Positions 53,054 through 62,537 of a stretch of 64,000 bases of DNA are shown one piece after another. The DNA is taken from the NCBI RefSeq assembly GCF_009695605.1, contig NZ_VUNQ01000003.1, forward strand, positions 1 through 64,000, given 5' to 3'. Made by a program: the position numbers and the translations under genes. The notes below the pieces were generated by a model, which saw nothing but the letters and a program-made list of their open reading frames with translations, ran no database searches and had not been told where the DNA came from. Each line of letters begins with the position of its first letter. Position 1 is the stretch's first letter. This stretch comes from Tissierella pigra. GTDB taxonomy: Bacteria > Bacillota > Clostridia > Tissierellales > Tissierellaceae.

Positions 53054-53515
53054 TTACTTTTCCACTAAAAATATATTTACATCAAATTCACCAATATCAG
53101 TTTTCAACGGTATAAGTAATGATTTCTTATTTGCTGCTGACATTGATTTATACTCTCCCACAATAACCTGTGGCGGAGTAATATCACATATATAATCATA
53201 TGATGTTAAATTTGTTACTGCATTTCCACCAATTATATTTGCTACCTCTCCTAAGGCAGAAGAAACAAAATTATCTATTTCATTTAGTTCCATACCTGAC
53301 ATTATCTTAACCATTTCCAATGCTGTATTATTTTTAAAACCAAATAGGATTGATCCCTTTAAATCTCCTGTAATTCCCAACAGTATATTTGTTTCTTTGC
53401 TACATACCATTCCTTCTATTACTTTTAAGTCGCCTTTTTCTACTGGTAAATCAAGCATTAGACGAAATACATCTTGAGTTGCTCCATAGAATGAATTTAC
53501 ATATTCTGCTTTCAT
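53054..53515 (-). CDS. CheX-like CheY-phosphate phosphatase
   Basis: A 153-residue protein of the CheC/CheX/FliY phosphatase fold. The catalytic Glu-x-x-Asn appears in ALGEVANIIGGN. It would dephosphorylate a response regulator (CheY type). The stop of the hemerythrin gene overlaps the start by one base (TAATG), so translation is coupled. No chemotaxis genes are nearby, so it may act on another regulator linked to the HD-GYP gene. Confidence 0.86.
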   Translation of the reverse strand: MKAEYVNSFYGATQDVFRLMLDLPVEKGDLKVIEGMVCSKETNILLGITGDLKGSILFGFKNNTALEMVKIMSGMELNEIDNFVSSALGEVANIIGGNAVTNLTSYDYICDITPPQVIVGEYKSMSAANKKSLLIPLKTDIGEFDVNIFLVEK

Positions 53516-53934
53516 TATGCTTCCACCTCTTTGCTATTTACATACTCCCCAATTTTTTGATCCATCTTACCAACGTGCATAATTAACCATGTCATAAGTT
53601 TTGCACTAAATTCCTGTAACTTTTCTTCAGTGAATTCTCCTTGTTCAAATATTTTAACGTAGTCATTAACTCCTTCTTTAAAAACTCTATGTGCTTCTTT
53701 GTGTATTTCAATATCAGGATAACCAATGGATTTTTGGTATTCTTCTTCATCATCAAAGTGAAACACTACATAGTCTTTCATAAATTCCATAGTTTCTTTC
53801 ACATTGTCCAATCTATCTTCCCATGGTCTTTCTTTATCTTGAACAATTTTTATGAATTCCGATAGTCTTTTGAAAAGCTCTATATGCTGGTCATCAATTA
53901 AATCTACACCTATTCTATATTTATCTTTCCACAT
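53515..53934 (-). CDS. Bacteriohemerythrin
   Basis: A 139-residue oxygen-binding four-helix bundle with a diiron site. Ligand motifs are DDQHIELF, FHFDDEEEY, IHKEAHRVF and WLIMHVGKMD, all in order and spacing. In anaerobes it senses or sequesters oxygen. The second ATG (seven bases after AGGGG) is chosen over one codon upstream. It lies between the HD-GYP and CheX-like genes. Confidence 0.93.
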   Translation of the reverse strand: MWKDKYRIGVDLIDDQHIELFKRLSEFIKIVQDKERPWEDRLDNVKETMEFMKDYVVFHFDDEEEYQKSIGYPDIEIHKEAHRVFKEGVNDYVKIFEQGEFTEEKLQEFSAKLMTWLIMHVGKMDQKIGEYVNSKEVEA

Positions 53935-53962
53935 CATAATACCCCTACTTTCTATATAAATA

Positions 53963-54997
53963 CTATACTACTATATCTAATATTTCTATATCCTGCTCTT
54001 TAAGAAAATCCACAAACTTATCTCCTGTTTTTATTATGGGTTTAGTTTCGTCCTGTGGATGTACATATACTATTATTCCAGTGGTACCATCACTTAGCAA
54101 AACGGTGTTCCCTACATAAAATCTAGAAATGTTCTTTAAGAATACTTGTGTAATATGCGAATCTAAAGATGTAAAACTTTCTTGTCTAAGATAATCTGCT
54201 GCTCTAAGGGGTGAATCCTTATGTTTATATACCCTATTAGATGTAAGTGCATGATATATATCACATATAGCTATTATTTTAGCATATAGATGTATATCCT
54301 TCTCACTAACCCCATTTGGATAACCTGTACCATCTATTTTTTCATGATGCTGCAATACCCCTAATAAAATATCATTATTAAACTTTTTTGTATCTAAAAG
54401 TATTTTATAACCATAAAATGAATGTTTTTTCATCTCCATAGCTTCATCTTCAGTTAATTTACTAGGTTTATTTATTATATCTTGTGATATCTTTAATTTC
54501 CCCAAATCGTGAAAAAGTGCGGCTATGGATAAATCAAAAATTTGATTTTTAGAAAGTCCCAACCATTTACCTAAGGCAATGGATAATATAGACACTCCCA
54601 AGCTGTGGTTAAATGTATAATCGTCTTTTTTCTTTAATAATCTCATTTGAGTAAGTATATCTCTTTCTTTAGACACTTCATCTACAAAATCATTCATTAC
54701 TTTTAATATTTTATCTGTTTCTAGTTTGTTCTCCATTTTAACTTCATCAAATATATTATCTAAGATGTCGCCTAAATTATTATAGGACTCTTTCAAATCA
54801 TTATTATAAATCAATTTAGGAATTTCTTCTTCCCGTATAAAAACATCATCAACTTTATTAATAATTAATTTATCAATTAATTCTTTGGTTATAACTGTAT
54901 TTTTTGGAATCAATATAACTCCAGTTTTAAAGTCCATTACATCCCTATCTAAAATCATACCTATATCTAGTTTTGTAACCTCTATATTTTTACTCAA
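53963..54997 (-). CDS. HD-GYP domain phosphodiesterase
   Basis: A 344-residue cytoplasmic protein. An N-terminal domain (about 1-110) precedes an HD-GYP domain. Metal and signature residues appear in NHSLGVSILS, LFHDLGKLKIS and LQHHEKIDGTGYPNG. It likely degrades cyclic di-GMP, or a related dinucleotide. The start is TTG after AAAGGGG. First gene of a three-gene signalling unit with hemerythrin and CheX. Confidence 0.92.
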   Translation of the reverse strand: MSKNIEVTKLDIGMILDRDVMDFKTGVILIPKNTVITKELIDKLIINKVDDVFIREEEIPKLIYNNDLKESYNNLGDILDNIFDEVKMENKLETDKILKVMNDFVDEVSKERDILTQMRLLKKKDDYTFNHSLGVSILSIALGKWLGLSKNQIFDLSIAALFHDLGKLKISQDIINKPSKLTEDEAMEMKKHSFYGYKILLDTKKFNNDILLGVLQHHEKIDGTGYPNGVSEKDIHLYAKIIAICDIYHALTSNRVYKHKDSPLRAADYLRQESFTSLDSHITQVFLKNISRFYVGNTVLLSDGTTGIIVYVHPQDETKPIIKTGDKFVDFLKEQDIEILDIVV

Positions 54998-55096
54998 GTT
55001 ATCGCCCCTTTAAGAAATAGTTGATTTCCCATTTTAATACAATTATATATTAAAAAAAAATATAAAACAACAATTTGCTTTAAATTTCCACTTAAA

Positions 55097-55123
55097 AAGA
55101 CAAGAGAAATCTTCTCCTGTCTT
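55097..55123 (-). terminator. Terminator of the dipeptidase gene
   Basis: A 12-bp stem (55097-55108 with 55112-55123), one wobble pair, and a T run on the minus strand. Confidence 0.8.
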
Positions 55124-56101
55124 CTATAATATCCTATCCATTAAATTCAAAAAATTTTTATACCCTATTTTTTCTATATCTTCTTTAGTAAATCCTCTTT
55201 CTTTAAGCTTCAATATAAAGTCCTTTCCCTTAGAAATATTTTCTAATCCTTTAGTTCCTATATAATCATCTTCAATAAAAGTATTAGCTGCATCTTTTCC
55301 AATATATTCAAAAAAGTCGAATCCCAAAGCAACTTTATCTATTCCTATGAGGTTTATAATATGCTCAATATGATTTATTAAGTAATCTACATTTCTCTTA
55401 TTTTTATCTTCATGAATAAATTCATTAAAGGCATTTATCCCCACAAGTCCATTTACTTCTCCAATTGCCTTTATTTGTTCATCAGTTAAATTCCTTGGAA
55501 CATTACATAGTGTCCTTGAATTAGAGTGAGATGCTATAAATGGTTTTCTTGCTACATTATAAATATCCCAAAAAGTTTTATCGTTGGCATGACTAACATC
55601 TAAAATCATTCCTATGGATTCCATAATCCCAATGGCTTCTTTACCCAAAGCAGTAAGACCTCTATTTAGAGTTCCTCTTGCTCCAGTTCCTAAAGAATTC
55701 TCTTCATTCCATGTTAAACTTCCATGCCTAAATCCTAATTGATACAAAGTATATATATTTTCTATCTCCTCACCAATTCCACTTAATCCTTCTAATCCTA
55801 GTAAGACTGCAATTTTCTTTTCGTCCATGGCTTGATAGAAGTCATTACTATTGTATATTACCTTTATTATGTCTTTGCTTTCCCATAATTCTACACTCAT
55901 AGCCTTAATATTTTCAATAAGTCTTTCCTTTGGTCTACTAGTATGTGGAGGGTCAATCCATATAACAAATATTCCTCCAACCATATTACCTTTTTTAAAT
56001 CTTTCCAAATGATAATCTCTAATAATATTTTTCAAGCCTTTTTTTCTTTTTTCAGTTACATCAGCCCATATATCTCCATGTATATCAAATAACATAATCA
56101 T
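55124..56101 (-). CDS. Membrane-dipeptidase-type peptidase (M19)
   Basis: A 325-residue zinc dipeptidase of the renal-dipeptidase fold. Metal-site motifs are FDIHGDIWAD at the N-terminus, GLEGLSGIG, LDVSHAND and ASHSNSRTLCNVPRNLTD. No signal peptide is present, so it is cytoplasmic. It may hydrolyse dipeptides, possibly D-amino-acid-containing. The first ATG is four bases after AGGAG and the second (56095) ten bases, so the start is uncertain by two codons. Confidence 0.9.
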   Translation of the reverse strand: MIMLFDIHGDIWADVTEKRKKGLKNIIRDYHLERFKKGNMVGGIFVIWIDPPHTSRPKERLIENIKAMSVELWESKDIIKVIYNSNDFYQAMDEKKIAVLLGLEGLSGIGEEIENIYTLYQLGFRHGSLTWNEENSLGTGARGTLNRGLTALGKEAIGIMESIGMILDVSHANDKTFWDIYNVARKPFIASHSNSRTLCNVPRNLTDEQIKAIGEVNGLVGINAFNEFIHEDKNKRNVDYLINHIEHIINLIGIDKVALGFDFFEYIGKDAANTFIEDDYIGTKGLENISKGKDFILKLKERGFTKEDIEKIGYKNFLNLMDRIL

Positions 56102-56125
56102 AACACTCCTAACAATAGTTTTCAG

Positions 56126-56716
56126 TTATATTATCATTATCTGAATAAATAATATACAAACACAATAAATAACTAATAATCTAAATATCATACTTTCAAA
56201 TTTACTATTGGTCTTAATTGTAATGGGAAAAGATATATTGTTATTTAAGGGATAGAATAATTTTACTCCTTTGGAAGTGAATAAGTCTGCTACTATATGT
56301 AAGAAATATCCTATTATAAATCCGGAATATATGGCATCTAATCCATAATCTAATTTACCTAGTGATACTATAGATGTTGATGCAAGAAAGCCCATTATAC
56401 TATGTGTAAAACCTCGATGACTTGAAATACCTACGAGAAAAGATCCTATACCAAGAAACAAAAAAATCTTGGATTTCATTAGGTAATATAAATATATAAA
56501 TATACCTCCTATAAATATATAAAATAAAACTCTATAAAAATTATTTTTAATCAATAATATCTTCTGATTTATTTTACCTTTTGGGTGGTCTAAATCTGGA
56601 ATTAAAGAACTTATTGCCGAAGCCACTACTATTATAAACTGATTTTCTAAGGGTTGCCCATAGGATATAGTTAGAGCTGCTGTGATTCCTATTGCCATAT
56701 GTGTTTTTCCTGTCAT
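56126..56716 (-). CDS. YdjM-like membrane-bound metal-dependent hydrolase family protein
   Basis: A 196-residue polytopic membrane protein with about five hydrophobic segments. Family features are TGKTHMAIGITAA at the start, the metal-type SSLIPDLDHPKGK, and SHRGFTHSI, with HIVADLFTSKGVKLFYPL near the end. The family (DUF457/YdjM) is annotated as membrane-bound metal hydrolases; substrates are unknown. The ATG is eight bases after AGGAG. Confidence 0.85.
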   Translation of the reverse strand: MTGKTHMAIGITAALTISYGQPLENQFIIVVASAISSLIPDLDHPKGKINQKILLIKNNFYRVLFYIFIGGIFIYLYYLMKSKIFLFLGIGSFLVGISSHRGFTHSIMGFLASTSIVSLGKLDYGLDAIYSGFIIGYFLHIVADLFTSKGVKLFYPLNNNISFPITIKTNSKFESMIFRLLVIYCVCILFIQIMII

Positions 56717-56760
56717 AAATACTCTCCTATTGCTGTCTATTCCTTTTTAATCCAAAAAGT

Positions 56761-56784
56761 AAGGGACAATTATTTAGTCCCCTT
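56761..56784 (-). terminator. Terminator of the YerC gene
   Basis: Arms AAGGGAC (56761-56767) and GTCCCCTT (56777-56784) pair with one bulge; TACTTTTT follows on the minus strand. Confidence 0.65.
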
Positions 56785-56785
56785 A

Positions 56786-57091
56786 TTATTTCTCCTCTAT
56801 TATCCCTAATTTTTTAAGTACTATATTATATCCTTCTGAGCCATAATTTAATGATCTATTGATTCTACTTATAGTTGCAGTACTAGCACCTGTTTCAGAC
56901 TCTATTTCATTATAAGTCTTATTTGTTTTAAGAAGTTTAGCTACCTCTAATCTCTGTGCTATTGCTTGGATTTCCTTTATTGTACATATATCTTCAAAAA
57001 ATCTATAACATTCTTCTTGATTTTCCAGAAGTAAAATCGCTTCAAAAAAGCTATCTACTTGATCTGATTTTATCTTTGAATTAAACTCCAT
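56786..57091 (-). CDS. YerC/YecD-family TrpR-like regulator
   Basis: A 101-residue DNA-binding protein. The TrpR-like helix-turn-helix spans ICTIKEIQAIAQRLEVAKLL and TYNEIESETGASTATISRINR. It is the same small family as B. subtilis YerC, often encoded near purine or nucleotide genes; targets are unclear. The ATG is seven bases after GGGAGG; seven codons of upstream frame are discarded. Confidence 0.9.
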   Translation of the reverse strand: MEFNSKIKSDQVDSFFEAILLLENQEECYRFFEDICTIKEIQAIAQRLEVAKLLKTNKTYNEIESETGASTATISRINRSLNYGSEGYNIVLKKLGIIEEK

Positions 57092-57144
57092 TTTTCTTCC
57101 TCCCAGAATCATAGTGTCATATTAAAGTACTCAAGTTTCATAAC

Positions 57145-57180
57145 CAATATAATAGCTGGGCAAACCCAGCTATTATATTG
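57145..57180 (-). terminator. Hairpin at the end of fhs
   Basis: A perfect 16-bp stem (57145-57160 with 57165-57180) with a four-base loop. The stem itself is AT-rich at its base; there is no separate T run on the minus strand, so termination strength is uncertain. Confidence 0.7.
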
Positions 57181-57187
57181 AGTTATC

Positions 57188-58858
57188 TTAGAATAATCCT
57201 ACTATTTCCCCACTTGGTAATATATCAATATTGTTGGCTGCTGGAACTTTTGGTAATCCTGGCATTGTCATAATTTCTCCAGTTAATGCTACTAAGAAAC
57301 CAGCTCCTCTTGATACTCTTATATCTCTTACAGTAATTCTAAATCCACTTGGTCTACCAAGTAATGTTGGATCATCTGATAAAGAGTATTGAGTTTTTGC
57401 CATACAAATTGGCATTTTATCAAATCCTAATTTTTCTATATTAGCTATAGTTTTTTCGCAAGCTTTTGTAAAGTCTACTCCATCTGCTCCATAAACTTCT
57501 TTAGCTATTTTTTCAATCTTAGCTTTAATTGTTTCTTCTACATCGTAAATTGGTTTAAAGTTAGATTCTTTAGTTTCACAAACTCTTACTACAGCTTCAG
57601 CCATAGCTACTCCACCTTCTCCACCTTTACCCCACACTTCTGAAAGAACTGCTTCAGCACCTAATTCTTTACATCTATCAAGTACATATTTAAGTTCAGC
57701 TTCTGTATCTGTTGGGAAGTTGTTTATAGCTACTATTGCTGGTACTCCAAATTTATTTATATTTTCTATATGTTTTTCTAAGTTAGCAAATCCTTTAGCT
57801 AATGCCTCTAGATTTTCACTTCCTAGTTCATCTTTCTTAACTCCACCGTTATATTTTAGTGCTCTTATTGTAGCTACTATTACTGCAGCATCTGGTTTTA
57901 AGCCACCAAATCTACACTTAATATCAAAGAATTTCTCAGCACCTAAATCAGCACCAAATCCTGCTTCTGTTACTGTATATTCAGCCATTTTTAAAGCTAA
58001 TTTTGTTGCTAGCATTGAGTTACATCCATGGGCAATGTTTGCAAATGGTCCACCGTGAATTAATGCTGGTGTATTTTCCAATGTTTGAACAAGGTTAGGA
58101 TTTACTGCATCTTTCATAAGTAAAGCTACTGCACCCTGTGCATTTAAATCTTTAGCAAATACTGGACTGCCATCAAATTTATATGCTACTATTATTTCTC
58201 CTACTCTAGCTTTAAAGTCTTCTAAGTCTTTTGATAAACAGAAGATTGCCATTATTTCTGATGCAACTGTAATATCAAATCCATCTTGTCTAGGCATACC
58301 ATTTGGTTTTCCACCTAATCCTACTACAATGTCTCTTAAAGCTCTATCATTCATATCAAGAACTCTTTTCCATACTACTCTTCTTGGATCTATATTCAAT
58401 ACATTTCCTTGATGAATATGATTATCTAGTAAAGCAGAAATCAAGTTATGAGCCGTAGTTATTGCATGGAAGTCTCCTGTAAAGTGTAAGTTAATATCTT
58501 CCATTGGTACTACTTGTGCATATCCTCCACCAGCTGCTCCACCTTTAACTCCAAAGCTAGGTCCTAAAGAAGGTTCTCTTAGAGCTGTTATAGCACTCTT
58601 GCCAATTTTGTTTAATCCCATGGAAAGACCTATATTTGTAGTAGTTTTACCTTCTCCTGCTGGAGTTGGGTTAATTGCTGTAACTAAAATTAATTTTCCA
58701 TCTGGCTTGTCTTTCATCTCATCTAGTAATCCTAGGGATACTTTTGCTTTATATTTACCATATTGTATTAAATGATCTTCGTCAATTCCTAATTTAGATG
58801 CAACATCAACTATAGGAAGCATTTTCGCTTCTTGTGCAATTTGAACGTCTGTTTTCAC
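57188..58858 (-). CDS. fhs: Formate--tetrahydrofolate ligase
   Basis: An ATP-dependent enzyme that makes 10-formyl-THF from formate and THF. The 556-residue protein has the P-loop [13 protein letters not shown] near residue 65, [19 protein letters not shown] and the C-terminal [19 protein letters not shown]. The start is GTG, seven bases after GGAGG. It supplies formyl groups for PurN and PurH, encoded just upstream on the same strand, and would also serve the Wood-Ljungdahl or glycine routes if present. Confidence 0.97.
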   Translation of the reverse strand: MKTDVQIAQEAKMLPIVDVASKLGIDEDHLIQYGKYKAKVSLGLLDEMKDKPDGKLILVTAINPTPAGEGKTTTNIGLSMGLNKIGKSAITALREPSLGPSFGVKGGAAGGGYAQVVPMEDINLHFTGDFHAITTAHNLISALLDNHIHQGNVLNIDPRRVVWKRVLDMNDRALRDIVVGLGGKPNGMPRQDGFDITVASEIMAIFCLSKDLEDFKARVGEIIVAYKFDGSPVFAKDLNAQGAVALLMKDAVNPNLVQTLENTPALIHGGPFANIAHGCNSMLATKLALKMAEYTVTEAGFGADLGAEKFFDIKCRFGGLKPDAAVIVATIRALKYNGGVKKDELGSENLEALAKGFANLEKHIENINKFGVPAIVAINNFPTDTEAELKYVLDRCKELGAEAVLSEVWGKGGEGGVAMAEAVVRVCETKESNFKPIYDVEETIKAKIEKIAKEVYGADGVDFTKACEKTIANIEKLGFDKMPICMAKTQYSLSDDPTLLGRPSGFRITVRDIRVSRGAGFLVALTGEIMTMPGLPKVPAANNIDILPSGEIVGLF

Positions 58859-59012
58859 TTGTATTCCTCCTCTATATTAATTGTACTACATATTATTTAT
58901 GATTGTATAAAGATTTATACCCATTTAGATATATACCCTATTTTTATATACTAATCATGCAATTATTTGAAATTCTATAGTGGTTAGAAATTGATCTGTA
59001 GTACTATATAGT

Positions 59013-59021
59013 ATTATAGCA
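59013..59021 (-). promoter_or_regulatory. Extended -10 promoter candidate for fhs
   Basis: TGCTATAAT on the minus strand (-10 at 59013-59018, TG at 59020-59021), with no convincing -35. It lies about 155 bases upstream of the fhs GTG; the leader between shows no THF riboswitch that I can recognise. Confidence 0.5.
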
Positions 59022-59055
59022 GAATTATCAAAAATTTGGAATCATTTTCAATAAT

Positions 59056-59079
59056 AAAAAGCAGGTTTCCCTGCTTTTT
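59056..59079 (-). terminator. Terminator of the purine operon
   Basis: A 10-bp stem (59056-59065 with 59070-59079) with a four-base loop and a short T run, just past the purD stop. Confidence 0.85.
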
Positions 59080-59100
59080 TATTTTAAAGTGCTATAATTA

Positions 59101-60354
59101 TTAAAATTTCCCTATATCTTTTCTATAATATATATTACTGAATTTAATTTTTTCTATATCGTTATAAACTTTATCTCTAGTGTCTTCTATGGTTTTTCCT
59201 AAACTTACAACAGATAAAACTCGTCCCCCATTAGTTACTAAATCTTTATTTATCATTTTTGTACCATTGTGAAATACTATAGTATCTTTATCTACATCAT
59301 CTATTCCAGTTATTTTAAATCCTTTTTCGTATTTTTCAGGATAGCCTCCTGATGTCAAAACTACTGTTATAGCTCTATTGTTATTCCATTTTAAATCTGA
59401 TTCCATAAAACTTCCGTCTATGGTCTTTTCAAATAAATCTACTATGTCTGAATCAAGTCTTGGAATCAATACTTCAGTTTCTGGATCTCCAAATCTTGTA
59501 TTAAATTCTAATACTTTTGGGTCTCCATTTACTATCATTAATCCAATAAAAAGTATTCCTCTAAAATCTAAATCTTCTTTATCTAAACCATATCTAATAT
59601 TTTTTAATATATTCTCTTCAATTTTTTTGCTCAATTCCTCATTAAATATAGGACTAGGGGATATACATCCCACACCGCCAGTATTTGATCCTTTATCATC
59701 TTCATATATTTTTTTATAGTCCTTAGCAGATTCCATAGGAATTATTTTACCCTTTGTCACCACACAAAGCAGTGATGTTTCAATTCCGTCTAAAAACTCC
59801 TCTATAACAACCTTATTTCCCTCTTCACCAAATATTTTATTGCCTAAAATATCTTTAAGTGTTTTCTTAGCTTCATCTTCACTGTAACAAATAATTACAC
59901 CTTTTCCTGCACATAGTCCATCAGCCTTTATAACTAAAGGATATGAAAACTCCTTTATTCCTTCTATAGCTTCTTCTAAAACTGTAAAAGCTCTATATTT
60001 AGCAGTAGGTACATTGTATTTTTCCATAAATTCCTTGGAAAACTCTTTACTTCCTTCTAATCTAGCACATTCTTTATTTACACCAAAAATCCTTAATCCA
60101 TTTTCTTGAAATTTATCTACAATACCTAAAACTAAAGGTTGTTCAGGACCTACTACAGTTAAATCTATATTATTTTTAAGTGCAAATTGTAACAAATTAT
60201 CTATTTCATCTACATTTATATCTATATTTTCAGCTATTTCAGCTGTGCCCCCATTTCCTGGAGCACAATAAATCTTACTTACTTTATTGCTTTTAGCAAT
60301 TTTCCAACATAAGGCATGTTCTCTACCACCACTGCCTAATACTAATACTTTCAT
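59101..60354 (-). CDS. purD: Phosphoribosylamine--glycine ligase (GAR synthetase)
   Basis: Catalyses the second step of purine synthesis. The 417-residue ATP-grasp protein begins KVLVLGSGGREHAL, has LVIKADGLCAGKGVIIC in the ATP-grasp domain and GILFIGLMIVNG...EFNTRFGDPETE near the metal site. The ATG is about seven bases after GGGAGGG. Last gene of the pur operon, 16 bases after purH. Confidence 0.96.
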   Translation of the reverse strand: MKVLVLGSGGREHALCWKIAKSNKVSKIYCAPGNGGTAEIAENIDINVDEIDNLLQFALKNNIDLTVVGPEQPLVLGIVDKFQENGLRIFGVNKECARLEGSKEFSKEFMEKYNVPTAKYRAFTVLEEAIEGIKEFSYPLVIKADGLCAGKGVIICYSEDEAKKTLKDILGNKIFGEEGNKVVIEEFLDGIETSLLCVVTKGKIIPMESAKDYKKIYEDDKGSNTGGVGCISPSPIFNEELSKKIEENILKNIRYGLDKEDLDFRGILFIGLMIVNGDPKVLEFNTRFGDPETEVLIPRLDSDIVDLFEKTIDGSFMESDLKWNNNRAITVVLTSGGYPEKYEKGFKITGIDDVDKDTIVFHNGTKMINKDLVTNGGRVLSVVSLGKTIEDTRDKVYNDIEKIKFSNIYYRKDIGKF

Positions 60355-60370
60355 CTCATTCCCTCCCGTA

Positions 60371-61903
60371 TTAATGTTTGAAATGCCTTATACCTGTAAA
60401 TATCATAGTCATATTATTTTTATCTGCCTCTTCTATTACTTCTTTATCCTTTATAGAACCTCCTGGCTGAATTATTGCTTTTATTCCTGCTTCATTTAAA
60501 AGTTCTATGGAATCTTTGAAAGGGAAAAATCCATCGGAAGCTAAAACCCCTCCTTGAATATTTTCTCCTGCCCTATCTATGGCATTTTTCACTGCCCATG
60601 ATCTGTTTACTTCTCCTAGACCAATACCTATGGTTCCTTTATTTTTAACTATAACTACTCCATTAGATTTTACAGCTTTTGCAGCCTTCCATGCAAACAA
60701 TAAATCTTCCATTTCTCCTTCAGTAGGATTTCTTTTTGTAGCCACTTGTAGTTCTTCTTTTAATAAAACAGTATCTCTGTCTTGTACTAAAAGTCCACCT
60801 ATTACCTTTTTCATATCTAACTCTTTATATTTTCTATCCAATATATCTTTTATTTCTAAAATTCTTATGTTTTTCTTCTCTGTAAGTATTTCTATTGCCT
60901 TTTCTGTAAATGATGGTGCAATGACTATTTCAATAAATATACTATTTAACCTTTTAGCAACTTCCTCATCTATTTCTCTATTGGCAGCAACTATACCACC
61001 AAATATAGACTCTTTATCACATTCATAAGCCTTTTCATAGGCTTCTGATAAATCATTTCCACTGCCTATACCACAAGGATTAGCATGTTTCACTGCTACT
61101 ACAGTAGGTTCATTAAATACTTTCAAAGCATCTATTGCACCATTGGCATCATTAATATTGTTAAAGGAAAGTTCTTTACCATGGATTTGTACTGCTCCTG
61201 CAATGGTTCCTTCTGTCTTTCCTATTTCTTTATAAAAGGCTGCTCCTTGATGAGGGTTTTCTCCATATCTTAATTCTTCTTTAGTTTTATAAGCCAAGGT
61301 CAATTTTTCTGGGAATTTAACTTCTTCTATTTCATTGAAATAATTGGATATTAAAGTGTCATAATAAGCAGTATAATTAAACACTTTTCTTGCTAAATAT
61401 TGTCTTGTTTTTATGGTAGTAGTGTTGCTTTCTTTTAATTCCTTTAATACTATGTCATAATCCTTTGGGTCCACTATTACAGTTACATCATTATAGTTTT
61501 TAGCTGCAGCTCTAATCATAGATGGACCACCAATATCTATATTTTCTATAATCTCTTCATGGGTAACTCCCTGTCTTTTTATAGTTTCTTCAAAGGGATA
61601 AAGATTATTTACTACTATATCTATAGGGTTTATTTCCATATCTTTAATGGTTTTTATATGATTTTCATCATCTCTCCTATACAGTAATCCACCATGGATA
61701 TATGGGTTTAGAGTCTTTACTCTTCCATCTAAGATTTCTGGAAATTTAGTCACATCTTCAACTTCTATTACTTCTATTCCCGCTTCTTGAAGAATTTTAA
61801 ATGTACCACCAGTTGAAATTATTTCCCAACCTAAATCTCTTAACTGAGATGCAAACTCAACTATACCTTCCTTATGAAAAACACTTATTAACGCCCTTTT
61901 CAT
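60371..61903 (-). CDS. purH: Bifunctional AICAR formyltransferase / IMP cyclohydrolase
   Basis: Carries out the last two steps to IMP, using 10-formyl-THF. The 510-residue protein has an N-terminal MGS-like IMP cyclohydrolase domain ([19 protein letters not shown], about 1-150) and a C-terminal formyltransferase domain with KHANPCGIG and the end [10 protein letters not shown]. The second of two adjacent ATG codons is chosen by spacing from AGAGGTG. It follows purN by about ten bases. Confidence 0.96.
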   Translation of the reverse strand: MKRALISVFHKEGIVEFASQLRDLGWEIISTGGTFKILQEAGIEVIEVEDVTKFPEILDGRVKTLNPYIHGGLLYRRDDENHIKTIKDMEINPIDIVVNNLYPFEETIKRQGVTHEEIIENIDIGGPSMIRAAAKNYNDVTVIVDPKDYDIVLKELKESNTTTIKTRQYLARKVFNYTAYYDTLISNYFNEIEEVKFPEKLTLAYKTKEELRYGENPHQGAAFYKEIGKTEGTIAGAVQIHGKELSFNNINDANGAIDALKVFNEPTVVAVKHANPCGIGSGNDLSEAYEKAYECDKESIFGGIVAANREIDEEVAKRLNSIFIEIVIAPSFTEKAIEILTEKKNIRILEIKDILDRKYKELDMKKVIGGLLVQDRDTVLLKEELQVATKRNPTEGEMEDLLFAWKAAKAVKSNGVVIVKNKGTIGIGLGEVNRSWAVKNAIDRAGENIQGGVLASDGFFPFKDSIELLNEAGIKAIIQPGGSIKDKEVIEEADKNNMTMIFTGIRHFKH

Positions 61904-61913
61904 CATCTCACCT

Positions 61914-62537
61914 CTAGTTTATAATCACTTTTCTTCCTTCAATGGATAATCTATTTTCACAATATAGCTTAACCCCTTGTACCAAAATCTTATGTTCTAC
62001 CTCTAATACTTTTGCTTTCAATGTATCTATTGTATCAAAGGATTCTACTTCTATTGATTCTTGGAGTATAATAGGTCCTGTATCAGTTCCTTCATCTACA
62101 AAATGAACTGTAGCTCCTGTAATTTTGACTCCATAATTTAATACTTCTTTATGAACATTTTCACCATAATAACCTTTCCCACAGAAACTTGGTATTAATG
62201 AAGGATGAATATTTATTATTCTGTTTTTAAATTCATGAATGAACTCTTTAGATAAGACTTTTAAATATCCTGCTAAAACTATTAATTCTACATCTCTTTT
62301 TTTGAATTCCTCTATTAACTTAGAATTATAATCTTCCTCTGAATCAAATCTTTTTCTACTTATATATATACTTTCGATTCCTGATTCTTTTCCTCTAGTT
62401 AATCCATAAGCTGCTTCTTTATTGGAAATAATCAATTTTATTTCACCATTGATGTTTCCAGTTTTAATATTATCTATTATTGATTGTAAATTAGTCCCTC
62501 CACCAGAGATTAAAACTCCAATTTTTACTGGTGGCAT
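61914..62537 (-). CDS. purN: Phosphoribosylglycinamide formyltransferase
   Basis: Transfers formyl from 10-formyl-THF to GAR. The 207-residue protein opens [18 protein letters not shown]. The catalytic Asn-His pair is in [11 protein letters not shown] and the Asp in [19 protein letters not shown] is seven bases before the ATG, which lies inside the end of purM (13-base overlap). Slightly longer than the usual 190 or so residues because of the C-terminal tail. Confidence 0.95.
   Translation of the reverse strand: MPPVKIGVLISGGGTNLQSIIDNIKTGNINGEIKLIISNKEAAYGLTRGKESGIESIYISRKRFDSEEDYNSKLIEEFKKRDVELIVLAGYLKVLSKEFIHEFKNRIINIHPSLIPSFCGKGYYGENVHKEVLNYGVKITGATVHFVDEGTDTGPIILQESIEVESFDTIDTLKAKVLEVEHKILVQGVKLYCENRLSIEGRKVIIN

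Noticed and set aside
58859-59012. A THF riboswitch in the fhs leader
   Set aside because: I could not find the conserved sequence of the known tetrahydrofolate riboswitch; the leader is plain AT-rich sequence.
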